NCBI GenBank assembly: GCA_014534095.1
Contig: JACVSD010000011.1
Location: 1-26,773, forward strand
Direction: 5' to 3'
Origin: Nitrospiraceae bacterium
GTDB taxonomy: Bacteria > Nitrospirota > Nitrospiria > Nitrospirales > Nitrospiraceae
DNA: 26,773 bases
A program made the translations under genes and the position numbers. A model generated the notes under the pieces. It ran no database searches. It was not told the origin of the DNA and saw nothing but the letters and a program-made list of their open reading frames with translations. Below, piece by piece: positions 9,091-17,042 of this stretch; positions within the stretch are counted from its first letter, which is position 1, and each line of letters begins with the position of its first letter.

Positions 9091-9111
9091 GCGCTCAGAA
9101 GGAACGCAGCC

Positions 9112-9510
9112 ATGAACGAGCGACTCAAGATCAAGCAGCTCCGAAGCTTTGGGTTGACGGTGGGCGGTGTATTTCTTGCCATTGGGCTGTGGCCGGTTCT
9201 CTGGTCCGGGGCGGAGCCCCGGGTCTGGGCACTCGCCGTCGGAAGCTTGCTGGCGCTCTTCGGAGGAGTCCTGCCTCGCGCACTGGAACCGGTCTATCGC
9301 GTCTGGATGGCGATCGGCCATGCCATGGGTTGGGTGAATACGCGGGTAATTTTGGGCACCTTCTTCTACGGGATTCTGACTCCGATCGGATGTATCGCAC
9401 GGGTGATAGGGCGAGATTTCATGGTGCTCAAACCGACGGATCCCGCTGCGGTGTCCTATCGAGTGGTGAGGACCGCACGGCCGGTCTCCCATGTGCGACA
9501 TCAATTTTAA
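9112..9510 (+). CDS. SxtJ-like integral membrane protein
   Basis: This 132-residue protein has two clear hydrophobic segments (about residues 13-32 and 37-56) and a third around residues 77-97 (VILGTFFYGILTPIGCIARVIG). A conserved-looking cytosolic tail, GRDFMVLKP, follows. The size, the segment pattern and the position between a carbamoyltransferase and a DUF5989 gene match the SxtJ family, named from the saxitoxin cluster. No biochemical function is established for the family; a membrane scaffold or partner for the carbamoyltransferase is an inference. AAGGA (9099-9103) lies 8 bases before the ATG. The gap to the previous gene is 21 bases, so the two are surely in one operon. Confidence 0.78.
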   Translation: MNERLKIKQLRSFGLTVGGVFLAIGLWPVLWSGAEPRVWALAVGSLLALFGGVLPRALEPVYRVWMAIGHAMGWVNTRVILGTFFYGILTPIGCIARVIGRDFMVLKPTDPAAVSYRVVRTARPVSHVRHQF

Positions 9511-9525
9511 TTCAGAGGTGAACCA

Positions 9526-9678
9526 ATGGGCGAATTTTTCAGCGAGCTATGGGCGTTTACCAGGGAGCGTCGGAAGTTCTTGCTCCTTCCGATTTTTGTG
9601 ATCTTGCTGCTCCTTGGTGGTCTCATCGTCTTCACGCAAGGCTCCGCAGTCGCACCGTTCATCTATGCGATTTTCTAG
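9526..9678 (+). CDS. DUF5989 / SxtK-like single-pass membrane peptide (50 aa)
   Basis: This short gene encodes 50 residues. A basic amphipathic head (MGEFFSELWAFTRERRKF) is followed by a leucine-rich membrane span (LLLPIFVILLLLGGLIVF), ending TQGSAVAPFIYAIF. The QGSxxAPFIY ending is characteristic of DUF5989 proteins, which are found beside carbamoyltransferases and SxtJ-like proteins. AGAGGTG sits 5 bases before the ATG, and the gene starts 15 bases after the SxtJ-like stop. Function is unknown; a small membrane subunit that positions the carbamoyltransferase is plausible. The gene is easily missed because of its length. Confidence 0.85.
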   Translation: MGEFFSELWAFTRERRKFLLLPIFVILLLLGGLIVFTQGSAVAPFIYAIF

Positions 9679-9758
9679 CGCCGTCGTGGGCAGGCTCAGC
9701 GCGTGGCTCACGGACAGAAGAGGAAGGGATAGCGTATGAGGATTTATCGGAGGGTGGT

Positions 9759-10862
9759 GTGCCTCAGGTTGCCGATGTAGGACCGCCTGCAGGACAAGCG
9801 TCCCTCTTCCGATCCGCAGTCCACAAAACCCTGTGGCTTATCCTCCTGCTGGTGATCGAACTGACAGTGCTGCTTGCCGTAGGGGAGTGGGTGTCCTCGT
9901 ATTTCTTGCCGCCGGGACACCACTATCTGCATCCTCAACCCATTATGGATCCTCACGCCACGAGGATGTTCCAGTACAGAGCGCATCAACACGCCTTCAC
10001 GATCGACAAGCCGTTTGTGACGAACGCGCTGGCCTTTCGAGATGAAAGGGAAGTGCCTGCTCCGTCCTCGGAGGATCTCCGTATTCTGGCTGTCGGGGAT
10101 TCTATGACCGCCGGGATCGGTGTCTCGACTGAACAGACGTATGTTCGGCAATTGGAATCGTTGTTACGACCGCAAGCCGGTCCGGTTCGGGTCATGAATG
10201 CCGGCGTCGGGGGGTACGGCACCTGGCAGGAACTGGACCTCTTGAACGAGAAACTCGACCTGGTGAAGCCGCAGATCGTCACACTGCAAGTCTACTGGAA
10301 CGATCTATACACGAAGCCCGCGACGGTCACTCCCATCGTCGGCGGAAAGAACGGCGAGTCCGAAGACGCGGTGCACGAGTATTCCAGGGTGTTCAAGCGG
10401 AGCCGTGTCCTGCTGTTCCTGCGAGAGCGCTGGGCCAGCCTTTCCAATAGGTTTTCACCGAGCGTCGATTGGACACATCGCGAGCACATCTACAATGGGG
10501 TGGATACGCCTTATGTGGCCAAGGCCTACAGTGAAATGGAGGGGCATCTCCGAGAATTCGCGACGCTGCAGGCGCGTGGAATGGTGCCCATCGTCGTCAT
10601 TCTGCCTATGCCCATGCAAGTGCAGCAGCCCACTCAGCCGCCGGTGCACATGCAGGAGCGAGTTCAAGCCATGGCGGCGCGTGCAGGTCTTCGCACGGTA
10701 GACCTCCTGCCAGCGTTGCGTCAGGCCTATGCGGCCAATTCGAATCTGTATATCGCCTGGGACAACGAGCACTTCACGCCCGCAGGCCATCAGATCGTCG
10801 CCGAGACGCTCCAGCGGTACTTCAGTCAGGAGCATGTGCTCACCTCTCGAAACGGCAACTGA
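9759..10862 (+). CDS. Membrane-anchored SGNH/GDSL-family hydrolase
   Basis: With the GTG start this is a 367-residue protein. A short cytoplasmic N-terminus and one membrane span (about residues 25-42, rich in Leu/Ile/Val) place the catalytic domain in the periplasm. SGNH blocks are visible: GDSMTAG (nucleophile Ser115), NAGVGGYGTWQE (block II Gly), YWNDLY (Asn181) and DNEHFTPAGH (Asp335, His338). Such enzymes remove or transfer O-acyl groups on sugars, so acetylation control of the polymer is likely but inferred. The frame is open upstream to 9549, but that would overlap the DUF5989 gene. GTG 9759 has a strong GGAGGG just before it. A 14-codon ORF with its own ribosome site (9736-9780) overlaps this start. 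Confidence 0.85.
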   Translation: MPQVADVGPPAGQASLFRSAVHKTLWLILLLVIELTVLLAVGEWVSSYFLPPGHHYLHPQPIMDPHATRMFQYRAHQHAFTIDKPFVTNALAFRDEREVPAPSSEDLRILAVGDSMTAGIGVSTEQTYVRQLESLLRPQAGPVRVMNAGVGGYGTWQELDLLNEKLDLVKPQIVTLQVYWNDLYTKPATVTPIVGGKNGESEDAVHEYSRVFKRSRVLLFLRERWASLSNRFSPSVDWTHREHIYNGVDTPYVAKAYSEMEGHLREFATLQARGMVPIVVILPMPMQVQQPTQPPVHMQERVQAMAARAGLRTVDLLPALRQAYAANSNLYIAWDNEHFTPAGHQIVAETLQRYFSQEHVLTSRNGN

Positions 10863-10870
10863 TTCGTATC

Positions 10871-10910
10871 GCGACTGCGATCAGGTATCCTGCACTCTGA
10901 TTAGAGTCGC
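10871..10910 (+). terminator. Two-part hairpin after the SGNH gene
   Basis: GCGACT (10871-10876) pairs with AGTCGC (10905-10910), and the inner ATCAG (10880-10884) pairs with CTGAT (10897-10901). The paired arms begin 8 bases after the stop codon. There is no T-run, so it is a candidate terminator or processing structure separating the SGNH gene from the GT2 gene. Confidence 0.4.
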
Positions 10911-11025
10911 TCGTGTCCCTGCTAGGCATTACCCGAGCCTTCCTTCAATATCCTGAATCGCTTCCAGAATACACAGGGGGTCCTCCCAGCCGTGGTTGCT
11001 CTTGGACCATGCTACGGATGATCGC

Positions 11026-12276
11026 ATGAACATCGACACCACCACACTGCTCATGGGCGTCACCGTCACGGCCTTGGGCCTGTTCGGGTATACCTATCTC
11101 GGCTATCCCTTGGTGCTTTGGATTGTTGATAAGCTGACGTCTCCTATCCGCACCGCTCCTGACCGGCCGATTCGATGGCCGACGGTGAGTGTCGTCATTT
11201 CTGCCCACAATGAGGCGGCCGCTATTGGGAGCAGGATCATCAATCTACTCGAGCAAACCTATCCCCAAGACCGCCTGCAGATCCTCATTGGCTCCGATGG
11301 CTCCACCGATGGCACCGCGTCCTATTTGGCGCAGCACAGATTTCCTCATACGCAATGTATTGCCTTTCCGCAACGCAGAGGGAAAGCCAGTGTGCTGAAC
11401 GACCTGGTCGCGCGGGCGACCGGCGAGTTCCTGGTGTTTACCGACGCCACGACCGTGTTTGATCTCGATGCGATCAAGCAACTGATGGTCGGCTTTGCCA
11501 CCCACCCGAGCGCGGTTGTTGTCGGTGGACATCTAGATATCCGCTCAGCAGACCCGTCGAAAAACCAGGATGGCCTCTACTGGCGGTATGAGATGTTTCT
11601 CAAATCGCACGAGTCCCGGGCCGGCGCCGCGTTGGGCGTTAGCGGCGCAATCTATGCCATCCGGAGAACGGACTATCAGCCGCTGCCTGCCCGAACGATG
11701 GCGGACGACCTGTTGGAGCCGTTGCTGATCCGGCTCCGGACGCAGGGCGACGTAGTCTTGCATCAGGCGGCGAAGGCGTGGGTGGCAGCTCCGAAGCGGG
11801 TGACAGATGAGTTTCACCGGCGGGTGCGGACCGGGGCCGGCATTGTACACGTGTTGTTCCAAACATGGCCGTTGCTGCTGCCCCAATGGGGGAAAGTCGC
11901 CTTGGCGTTATGGTCACATAAAGCGCTTCGGGTTGCGGCGCCCTGGCTTCTCTGCTTAGCGATGGTTGGCAATCTTTGGCTTTTGGACCATGCCCTGTAC
12001 CGCGTGACGTTCGCCGCCCAACTGGCCCTCTACGCCTCGGCCATGGGGGCCGGTCTGTTACGTCCGATTCCGTTCGTCGGAAAAGCGGCTCAGGCGGCCC
12101 GATATTTTCTCGTATTGAACGCCGCACTGGCCGTCGGCGTGGTCAAGTTCATGTTCGGCAGCGCAACTCCGACCTGGAATCGAACTCAACGGCCGGCAGA
12201 ACCTGTAGCGTTCCCATCGGCATGGACCGCGCTGGAGACGGAGCAGGCCGCTCATGAGGAACGGCCGGCTGCTTGA
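11026..12276 (+). CDS. Membrane glycosyltransferase, family GT2 (hyaluronan/PgaC-like)
   Basis: This 416-residue protein has an N-terminal membrane span (about residues 5-28), then a GT2 catalytic domain beginning TVSVVISAHNEAAAIG. GSDGSTDGT is the first donor-binding Asp motif, FTDATT the DxD-like motif and MADDLLEPL the probable catalytic-base region. RRVRTGAG stands where the Q/RxxRW-like acceptor motif is expected. Several C-terminal spans lie at about residues 285-375. Enzymes of this architecture polymerise or extend sugars at the membrane, or transfer one sugar to a lipid carrier. ATG 11026 is preferred; an in-frame TTG at 10996 would add ten residues. The ribosome site is weak at both. 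Which sugar it uses is unknown. Confidence 0.85.
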   Translation: MNIDTTTLLMGVTVTALGLFGYTYLGYPLVLWIVDKLTSPIRTAPDRPIRWPTVSVVISAHNEAAAIGSRIINLLEQTYPQDRLQILIGSDGSTDGTASYLAQHRFPHTQCIAFPQRRGKASVLNDLVARATGEFLVFTDATTVFDLDAIKQLMVGFATHPSAVVVGGHLDIRSADPSKNQDGLYWRYEMFLKSHESRAGAALGVSGAIYAIRRTDYQPLPARTMADDLLEPLLIRLRTQGDVVLHQAAKAWVAAPKRVTDEFHRRVRTGAGIVHVLFQTWPLLLPQWGKVALALWSHKALRVAAPWLLCLAMVGNLWLLDHALYRVTFAAQLALYASAMGAGLLRPIPFVGKAAQAARYFLVLNAALAVGVVKFMFGSATPTWNRTQRPAEPVAFPSAWTALETEQAAHEERPAA

Positions 12277-12358
12277 GCGTGCGTCAGTAGTCGAATCTAC
12301 CATCCGCTTCAATTGGGATCATCGGTCGTTGCACCGCGTTTCGAGCCGCGAGCGGTTC

Positions 12359-12395
12359 ACAGCAGTGTCGCTGACACCAGGCAGTGCGGCTGTTT
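12359..12395 (+). terminator. Possible branched hairpin with short T-run after the GT2 gene
   Basis: ACAGC (12359-12363) pairs with GCTGT (12389-12393) followed by TT. Inside, GTGTC (12365-12369) pairs with GACAC (12373-12377). It lies in the 217-base gap before the PHP gene and is the only structure I see there. Confidence 0.25.
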
Positions 12396-12493
12396 AAGAG
12401 TCGACGGATGTGGGCGAACAAACGGTGCGATGTCCGGGACTCCGTCCGCTCGAATCCGAACCACCGGGAACCTCGACAATCAATCAGGCAAGT

Positions 12494-13243
12494 ATGAATC
12501 CAAGTGAACTGCTGAAACGACTCGGAGTGCAGGCACCCGGTGGCGGCGAGACGCCGCTGGCCATGTTCCACCTGCACACACGTCGATCCCATGACTCCTC
12601 GCTTTCACCCAAGAGTTATGTCGACTTCGTCAAGCAGCATCGTGTCGCGCTCATTTGCATCACCGACCACGGCACGACCGAAGGTGCCCGAGAGGTAGCG
12701 CGGGCGCTGGCCGAGGCGGGTCTGGGGGCCTCCGCGCCGATCGGCATGGAGGCCTATGCCAAAGAGGGGCACCTGGGTTGTCTTGGGATTCAGACCACCA
12801 TTACGGCGCGCCTCGCTCGCGACATCGTGCAGGAAGTCAGGGATCAGGGCGGAGTGTCGGTCTACAACCATCCCTGTCAGTATGGACGAACGCCGGATAT
12901 GCGAGTCGCGGAACTGGTGGACTTCATCGAGTACCCGAATAATCGGACGTCGGCTGCGGACAACTTTAAGGCGCTTGAACTCGCCATCCAACTCAATAAA
13001 CCGGTCCTGCCCGGTGCCGACGTGCATCAATCCAAAGAGCTGAGCCAGGCGCTGGTGCATCTGATTCCCGCGGCCACGGATCAGGGTATTGTGGCGACGC
13101 CCTTACCTGCCGTCGGGCGTTCCTATTACGACAAGGTGTCCGAGGTGTTATTGAAGACCTTGAAGAATCGCAAACCCGACTACGTCGTCAGCGCCCTCCG
13201 GCACATCCTTCGGAAAGCAATGGTCAAACATGGAGCTGCATAA
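12494..13243 (+). CDS. PHP-domain metal-dependent hydrolase
   Basis: This 249-residue protein carries the metal-binding signature of the PHP (polymerase and histidinol phosphatase) fold. HLH is at residues 26-28, TDH at 57-59, Glu86 in GMEAY, His93, NHP at 125-127 and DVH at 176-178. PHP proteins hydrolyse phosphoesters (for example tyrosine-protein or sugar phosphates) or other bonds using two or three metal ions in the cytoplasm. The next gene, an ATP-grasp ligase, starts inside its last codons (14-base overlap), a strong sign of coupled synthesis and perhaps a complex. A longer frame reaching 12410 is open, but ATG 12494 gives a compact protein starting just before the domain. The substrate is unknown. 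Confidence 0.82.
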   Translation: MNPSELLKRLGVQAPGGGETPLAMFHLHTRRSHDSSLSPKSYVDFVKQHRVALICITDHGTTEGAREVARALAEAGLGASAPIGMEAYAKEGHLGCLGIQTTITARLARDIVQEVRDQGGVSVYNHPCQYGRTPDMRVAELVDFIEYPNNRTSAADNFKALELAIQLNKPVLPGADVHQSKELSQALVHLIPAATDQGIVATPLPAVGRSYYDKVSEVLLKTLKNRKPDYVVSALRHILRKAMVKHGAA

Positions 13244-14459
13244 CTTCGTCGCCCCGCGCTGCGCGTCACCGCTGGTGCTGGTGCTTCAGATCGACAACCA
13301 TATCGGCTTGACCGTGGCCCGCGCCTTGGGTCGCGAAGGCGTGTCCTGTATCGGCGTGTCGTACAACGGCAAAGCGTTCGGTTGCTACTCGCGCTATTTG
13401 GAGGGCTACGCGGTCTGCCGGCCTGCCAATCCCGGCGAGATGATCGCGGTGACCATGGATCTGATCGCGCTCGCCAAACCGAACTTCGTCATGGCGGTCA
13501 GCGAGTCGCTGATGAAGCAGCTCAATCAGCAGCGGGCCCGCTTGCCGGAGAAAACAGAATTGTTGTTTGCCGAGCAGCACATCCTCGACCAGGCCTTTGA
13601 CAAGTCCCGGGCGCTCGCGCTGGCACAGCGCCTCGGCATTCCGGTTCCCGCTTCCTATTCCGCTGAGACGATCCTGAGAGAACAGGCGCTCCCGGCGGGC
13701 GCCACCTTTCCCGTGGTCCTCAAGCCGCCGCGTCCGTATGAGCAGCCTCCCTGGAAAGCCATGAACTTTCAATATCGGCATTGCGCCTCGACCGGCGACG
13801 TGCTCCGCGTCCTGAAGCCGTTCGCCGGAGCACCATTCCTTCCACTTGTGCAGCAGTATTGCCCCGGGTATGGCGTCGGCATCGAGCTGTGCATGCATGA
13901 CGGCGAGCCGATTGCCGCCTTCCAGCACGAGCGCATCCGGGAGAATCCTCCATCGGGAGGAGTCAGCGTCATGCGCCGGTCGGCGCCGCTCTCCGAGCCT
14001 CTGTTCAACGACGCGGTGCGTCTCTTGAAGGAGATGGGATGGAAAGGCGTGGCGATGGTCGAGTTTCGATATGATCCCGCGACCAAGCAGCACTGGCTCA
14101 TGGAAGTCAACGGACGATTCTGGGGATCGCTGAGCTTGCCGGTGCAGTGCGGGGTCAATTTCCCCTTTGTCCTCCTGGAATCAATGGGGTATGGACGCGC
14201 GCCCGAGACCAGGCTGGGCGATTACCCGGTCAACGTCCGATGCCGGCAGCTCAGCGCCGACCTCCACTGGTTATGTACGGTTGCCGGTATGTCGAGCAAG
14301 CGTGTCTATCGGGACACGGGCCGGAGCAAGTGGCGCTGTATCAGCGAGGTCCTGTCCGATTTCCTGCGGTGGCCCTATCATGACGTCGAATGGGCCGAGG
14401 ACCCGCTTCCGGCGGTGCATTTCTGGAAGGAGCGCTTCAAGAACCTGATACGTCGATAA
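13230..14459 (+). CDS. ATP-grasp domain ligase
   Basis: This 409-residue protein has an N-terminal pre-ATP-grasp Rossmann-like part (VLVLQIDNHIGLTVARALGREG, then ISP-type CYSRY). The ATP-grasp core follows: FDKSRALALAQRLGIPVPAS, FPVVLKPP with the ATP-binding Lys, a QQYCPGYGVGIELC loop, and the Mg-binding pair in VAMVEFRYD and WLMEVNGRFWGS. The family joins a carboxylate to an amine or thiol via an acyl-phosphate. It resembles the carboxylate-amine ligase-like ATP-grasp proteins of polysaccharide and antibiotic loci. Coupling to the PHP gene, and a deacetylase 9 bases downstream that could expose an amino group on a sugar, suggest attachment of an amino acid or other acid to an amino sugar; this is inference. 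Confidence 0.85.
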   Translation: MELHNFVAPRCASPLVLVLQIDNHIGLTVARALGREGVSCIGVSYNGKAFGCYSRYLEGYAVCRPANPGEMIAVTMDLIALAKPNFVMAVSESLMKQLNQQRARLPEKTELLFAEQHILDQAFDKSRALALAQRLGIPVPASYSAETILREQALPAGATFPVVLKPPRPYEQPPWKAMNFQYRHCASTGDVLRVLKPFAGAPFLPLVQQYCPGYGVGIELCMHDGEPIAAFQHERIRENPPSGGVSVMRRSAPLSEPLFNDAVRLLKEMGWKGVAMVEFRYDPATKQHWLMEVNGRFWGSLSLPVQCGVNFPFVLLESMGYGRAPETRLGDYPVNVRCRQLSADLHWLCTVAGMSSKRVYRDTGRSKWRCISEVLSDFLRWPYHDVEWAEDPLPAVHFWKERFKNLIRR

Positions 14460-14468
14460 GCCCAATTT

Positions 14469-15461
14469 ATGTACGTTTATTACACGGTGGATACGGAGTT
14501 TTGGCCGCGCGATCCCGAGCATCCCGATTTCTCCGAGGTCGAGGAGGATGTTCAGCGGGACGTGTGGGGGCACACGCGAGACGGAGAATATGGCCTTCGG
14601 TACCAGATGGATGCGCTCGAGGCCGAAGGGCTGAAAGGCGTCTTTTTCATTGAAGCGTTACATGCCTTGAAATTCGGAGGTCGATACCTTCGCGACATGG
14701 TGCAGACCGTTCAACGCCGCGGGCACGAAGCGGCGCTCCATATTCATTCCGAATGGCTGCGTTGGGTGGACGCCCATCCGCTGGAGGGGGTGAACAGCCA
14801 GGTGCTTCAGAGCTTTTCGCCCGCGCAACAACAGTGGATCGTGACTCGCGCCGCGCAATTCCTCCGGGAGAGCGGCGCGACCGGGATCGCGTCTTTTCGG
14901 GCCGGCAATTATGGGGCAGACCGGCACACCCTGCGCGCGCTCGCCGCCGAAGGGGTGCGCTATGATTCGAGCTACAACATCGTATTCCTGGGACCGCAAT
15001 GCGGCCTCCACGCCGAGGCGCCGATGACTCGTCCTCAGCCGATGGAGGGCCTCATCGAAGTGCCGATTACCTTCATTCGAGACTATCCGGGGCACTATCG
15101 CCCCATGCAAATCACGGCCGCGTCGTTCGCTGAGATGCGGGCGGCGTTGGAGCATGCGCACGAACGCGGATTTCCCTCGTTCGTGTTCGTGTCGCATGGA
15201 TTCGAATTGATCCGCCGGCGTACCGACGGTCGGGGGGAGGCTCGGGGCGACTCCATCGTCCGCCGGCGTTTCGATGAGTTGATCCGGTATCTCGGACGGA
15301 ACAAGGACCGGTATCACGTCACGACATTCGCCGACACAGATTCGGGTCGCCTTCTCACCGGCATGGCGGACCAGTCGCCGGTTAAGGGATCGACCTGGCG
15401 GACGTCGGGCCGCATTGTTGAACAGCTGCTTCGGAGAGCGGTCGCGTGCAAACCGGCGTGA
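14469..15461 (+). CDS. Polysaccharide deacetylase-like protein (NodB-homology superfamily)
   Basis: This 330-residue protein begins MYVYYTVDTEFW. The TVDTE at residues 6-10 resembles the catalytic Asp motif (TDDxD/TDTE) of carbohydrate esterase family 4-related enzymes. ALHIHSEW (His91, His93) provides the metal-binding His motif, and the FRAGNYGAD stretch resembles family motif 3. The C-terminal region, FVFVSHGFELI, is the last conserved His motif. There is no signal peptide, so it probably acts in the cytoplasm on a nucleotide- or lipid-linked sugar. It removes N- or O-acetyl groups in known relatives. It closes the long plus-strand array, and the strong hairpin just after it supports this. 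Confidence 0.82.
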   Translation: MYVYYTVDTEFWPRDPEHPDFSEVEEDVQRDVWGHTRDGEYGLRYQMDALEAEGLKGVFFIEALHALKFGGRYLRDMVQTVQRRGHEAALHIHSEWLRWVDAHPLEGVNSQVLQSFSPAQQQWIVTRAAQFLRESGATGIASFRAGNYGADRHTLRALAAEGVRYDSSYNIVFLGPQCGLHAEAPMTRPQPMEGLIEVPITFIRDYPGHYRPMQITAASFAEMRAALEHAHERGFPSFVFVSHGFELIRRRTDGRGEARGDSIVRRRFDELIRYLGRNKDRYHVTTFADTDSGRLLTGMADQSPVKGSTWRTSGRIVEQLLRRAVACKPA

Positions 15462-15464
15462 CCA

Positions 15465-15493
15465 GCGGCGCTCGCCTGATGGCGAGACGCCGC
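15465..15493. terminator. Strong bidirectional hairpin between convergent genes
   Basis: GCGGCGCTCGCC (15465-15476) pairs with GGCGAG-A-CGCCGC (15481-15493): twelve base pairs with one bulged A and a TGAT loop. It lies between the stop of the deacetylase gene (plus) and the stop of the secreted paralog (minus). No T-run is present on either strand, so it may act as a bidirectional or protein-assisted terminator. Confidence 0.6.
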
Positions 15494-15504
15494 CCGGCCT
15501 TCGG

Positions 15505-16902
15505 TTAATCGATTCGAAGGTTCTGGGGAGCCGACGGAGGAGTCGTATCTCCTCCGGCTACGAGGGCTTGAGAAGGGACTTTCACTAAAAACGCATCCAG
15601 CCGGTTGCCGCCGAGATTCGTCGTCCAGACGAAATACCGGCCGGTCAGATCCAAATTGCCTTTCGGCATCTTGCCGTAGTCCCCCGCGCAGCATCCTCCG
15701 GCTGCATCGAGGTTCGTCATAATCGGTGCGACGACGAGTTGCTGGTACGACGTGTCCAGACGGAAGCACGTCACCTCGTTTTGAAGGGCTGTGCGGTCCG
15801 CGCCGCTGCCGCAGGCGAATTGCTCGTTCAGAGGCGCGCCGGACCTGGCGTTCGTATGCGAGACATGGACAGCCGCGCTCACGTTCCAATTGACATTGTA
15901 GAAGACGGCGGGACCGGCGGTCACAAATGTCGGCGCGAAGCTGCGCGTCATCTGTGCATTGGGTAACGAGCTGAACGGGTCACCGCCAAGGATGTAGCCG
16001 TACCCCATGTCGAGGTGCCCCATCGCATCGTAGACCGTTCTCCGTGCTCCGGATTGCAGGTCGATGAAGACGTTGTCCATGATGTGATTCCCGTTCAACT
16101 CGTCGAGTAACACCACATAGCGTCCGCTCTTGTCCAAGTTGCATTCATCCAGTGTGCCGGTCCGGGGAAAATAGGACATTTGCCGACTGCTTTCGTTGAA
16201 CACGACGCAACCCAGCACCTGGTCGCTTGCGCCATCCCGCACGGATGCGATGTGGACGCGATCGTCATTGCTGGAATGCATCTGCCAGAGATACCGGTTG
16301 CTGCCATATTGCGTGCCGATATCGAACACCGTATCGAATTGTCTGGAAACGACGTCATAGCGGAGCATTTTGGTTCCATCATTCATATAGAGTTTGTTGG
16401 GCATGCTGCCGCTAAAATACCAACCTTCCCCCGAACTCGACAGAAACCGGCTGCCAGTGGGGAACAACGGACCAACCTTTGATATGGCGTCGGTCGTCTT
16501 GTCGTATTGAAACAAGGTGGGTCCGGCTCCGCCGCGGGATGTCATCAAGGCCACAAAGATCCACATGGTGTTGCTGTTTTGATGGGCGTTGGTATTGCGC
16601 CAGTAGGAGTAGCTAACCCACGCTACGCAATCCTGTCCGCCGCAATCCGAGGCGTCCGTGATGCGGATCGCCCTGGTGTTATAGGGCGAAGGGAAGGTGA
16701 ACGCGCCGCGTGATGGCGGGATGAACGACTGGATATAGGACGGAGACCATTTGGTCCTGGATAGGTTTCCTTGCCTTTCGACTAAGCCTCCGGGAAACTG
16801 ATTCGCGGTCTGCCCGATCACGGACGTGCTGGTGCACAGCAACAGGAAAATGATCAATACGCCGCTTCGTCTCATCGCAGCCCAGTTCATACCGAATGAC
16901 AT
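15505..16902 (-). CDS. Secreted beta-propeller-like protein, paralog A, with truncated FN3-like end
   Basis: This 465-residue protein has an N-terminal signal peptide (basic MNWAAMRRSG, hydrophobic VLIIFLLLCTSTSVIG, likely cut near GQ). I do not recognise a named family. Repeated strand patterns such as KLYMNDGTKMLRYDVVSRQFDTVFDI, DKSGRYVVLLDELNG and DLTGRYFVWTTNLGG look like beta-propeller blades. Several Cys are conserved with paralog B (DCGGQDC, GCVVF, DECN, CGSGAD, NEVTC), suggesting disulfides. The C-terminus ends TTPPSAPQNLRID and stops, which is how a fibronectin type III domain begins. AGGAG lies 8 bases before ATG 16902, which decides the start over the longer open frame. A polysaccharide-binding or lyase-like role is possible but only inferred from context. 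Confidence 0.8.
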   Translation of the reverse strand: MSFGMNWAAMRRSGVLIIFLLLCTSTSVIGQTANQFPGGLVERQGNLSRTKWSPSYIQSFIPPSRGAFTFPSPYNTRAIRITDASDCGGQDCVAWVSYSYWRNTNAHQNSNTMWIFVALMTSRGGAGPTLFQYDKTTDAISKVGPLFPTGSRFLSSSGEGWYFSGSMPNKLYMNDGTKMLRYDVVSRQFDTVFDIGTQYGSNRYLWQMHSSNDDRVHIASVRDGASDQVLGCVVFNESSRQMSYFPRTGTLDECNLDKSGRYVVLLDELNGNHIMDNVFIDLQSGARRTVYDAMGHLDMGYGYILGGDPFSSLPNAQMTRSFAPTFVTAGPAVFYNVNWNVSAAVHVSHTNARSGAPLNEQFACGSGADRTALQNEVTCFRLDTSYQQLVVAPIMTNLDAAGGCCAGDYGKMPKGNLDLTGRYFVWTTNLGGNRLDAFLVKVPSQALVAGGDTTPPSAPQNLRID

Positions 16903-17009
16903 TGCCGTGTCTCCTGGTTGATCCGCAGGCGGTCGGCTTCCAAGGAAGCGTGCGCCTGTTCTCCTTGGCGGCAAGGTACCACCGGTGTCGGGAGAGTGAG
17001 GCAAAGCCG

Positions 17010-17027
17010 GTAAATGCTTTGTGAAAA
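17010..17027. promoter_or_regulatory. Half-conserved GTAAA/GTGAAAA repeat, upstream of paralog A
   Basis: GTAAA starts at 17010 and GTGAAAA at 17021, 11 bases apart. The pair is in phase (33 bases, three times 11) with the better-conserved pair at 17043 and 17054. It may be a second, weaker binding site for the same regulator. Confidence 0.35.
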
Positions 17028-17042
17028 ATCGCCTTAGATGGA

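Noticed and set aside
9549..9758. Upstream extension of the SGNH protein
   Set aside because: It would overlap the DUF5989 gene in another frame and has no protein-like character; GTG 9759 has a strong ribosome site.
13266..14093. A 275-codon minus-strand open frame opposite the ATP-grasp gene
   Set aside because: Antisense shadow of a gene with visible ATP-grasp motifs; its translation is rich in Arg/His and looks like no known protein.
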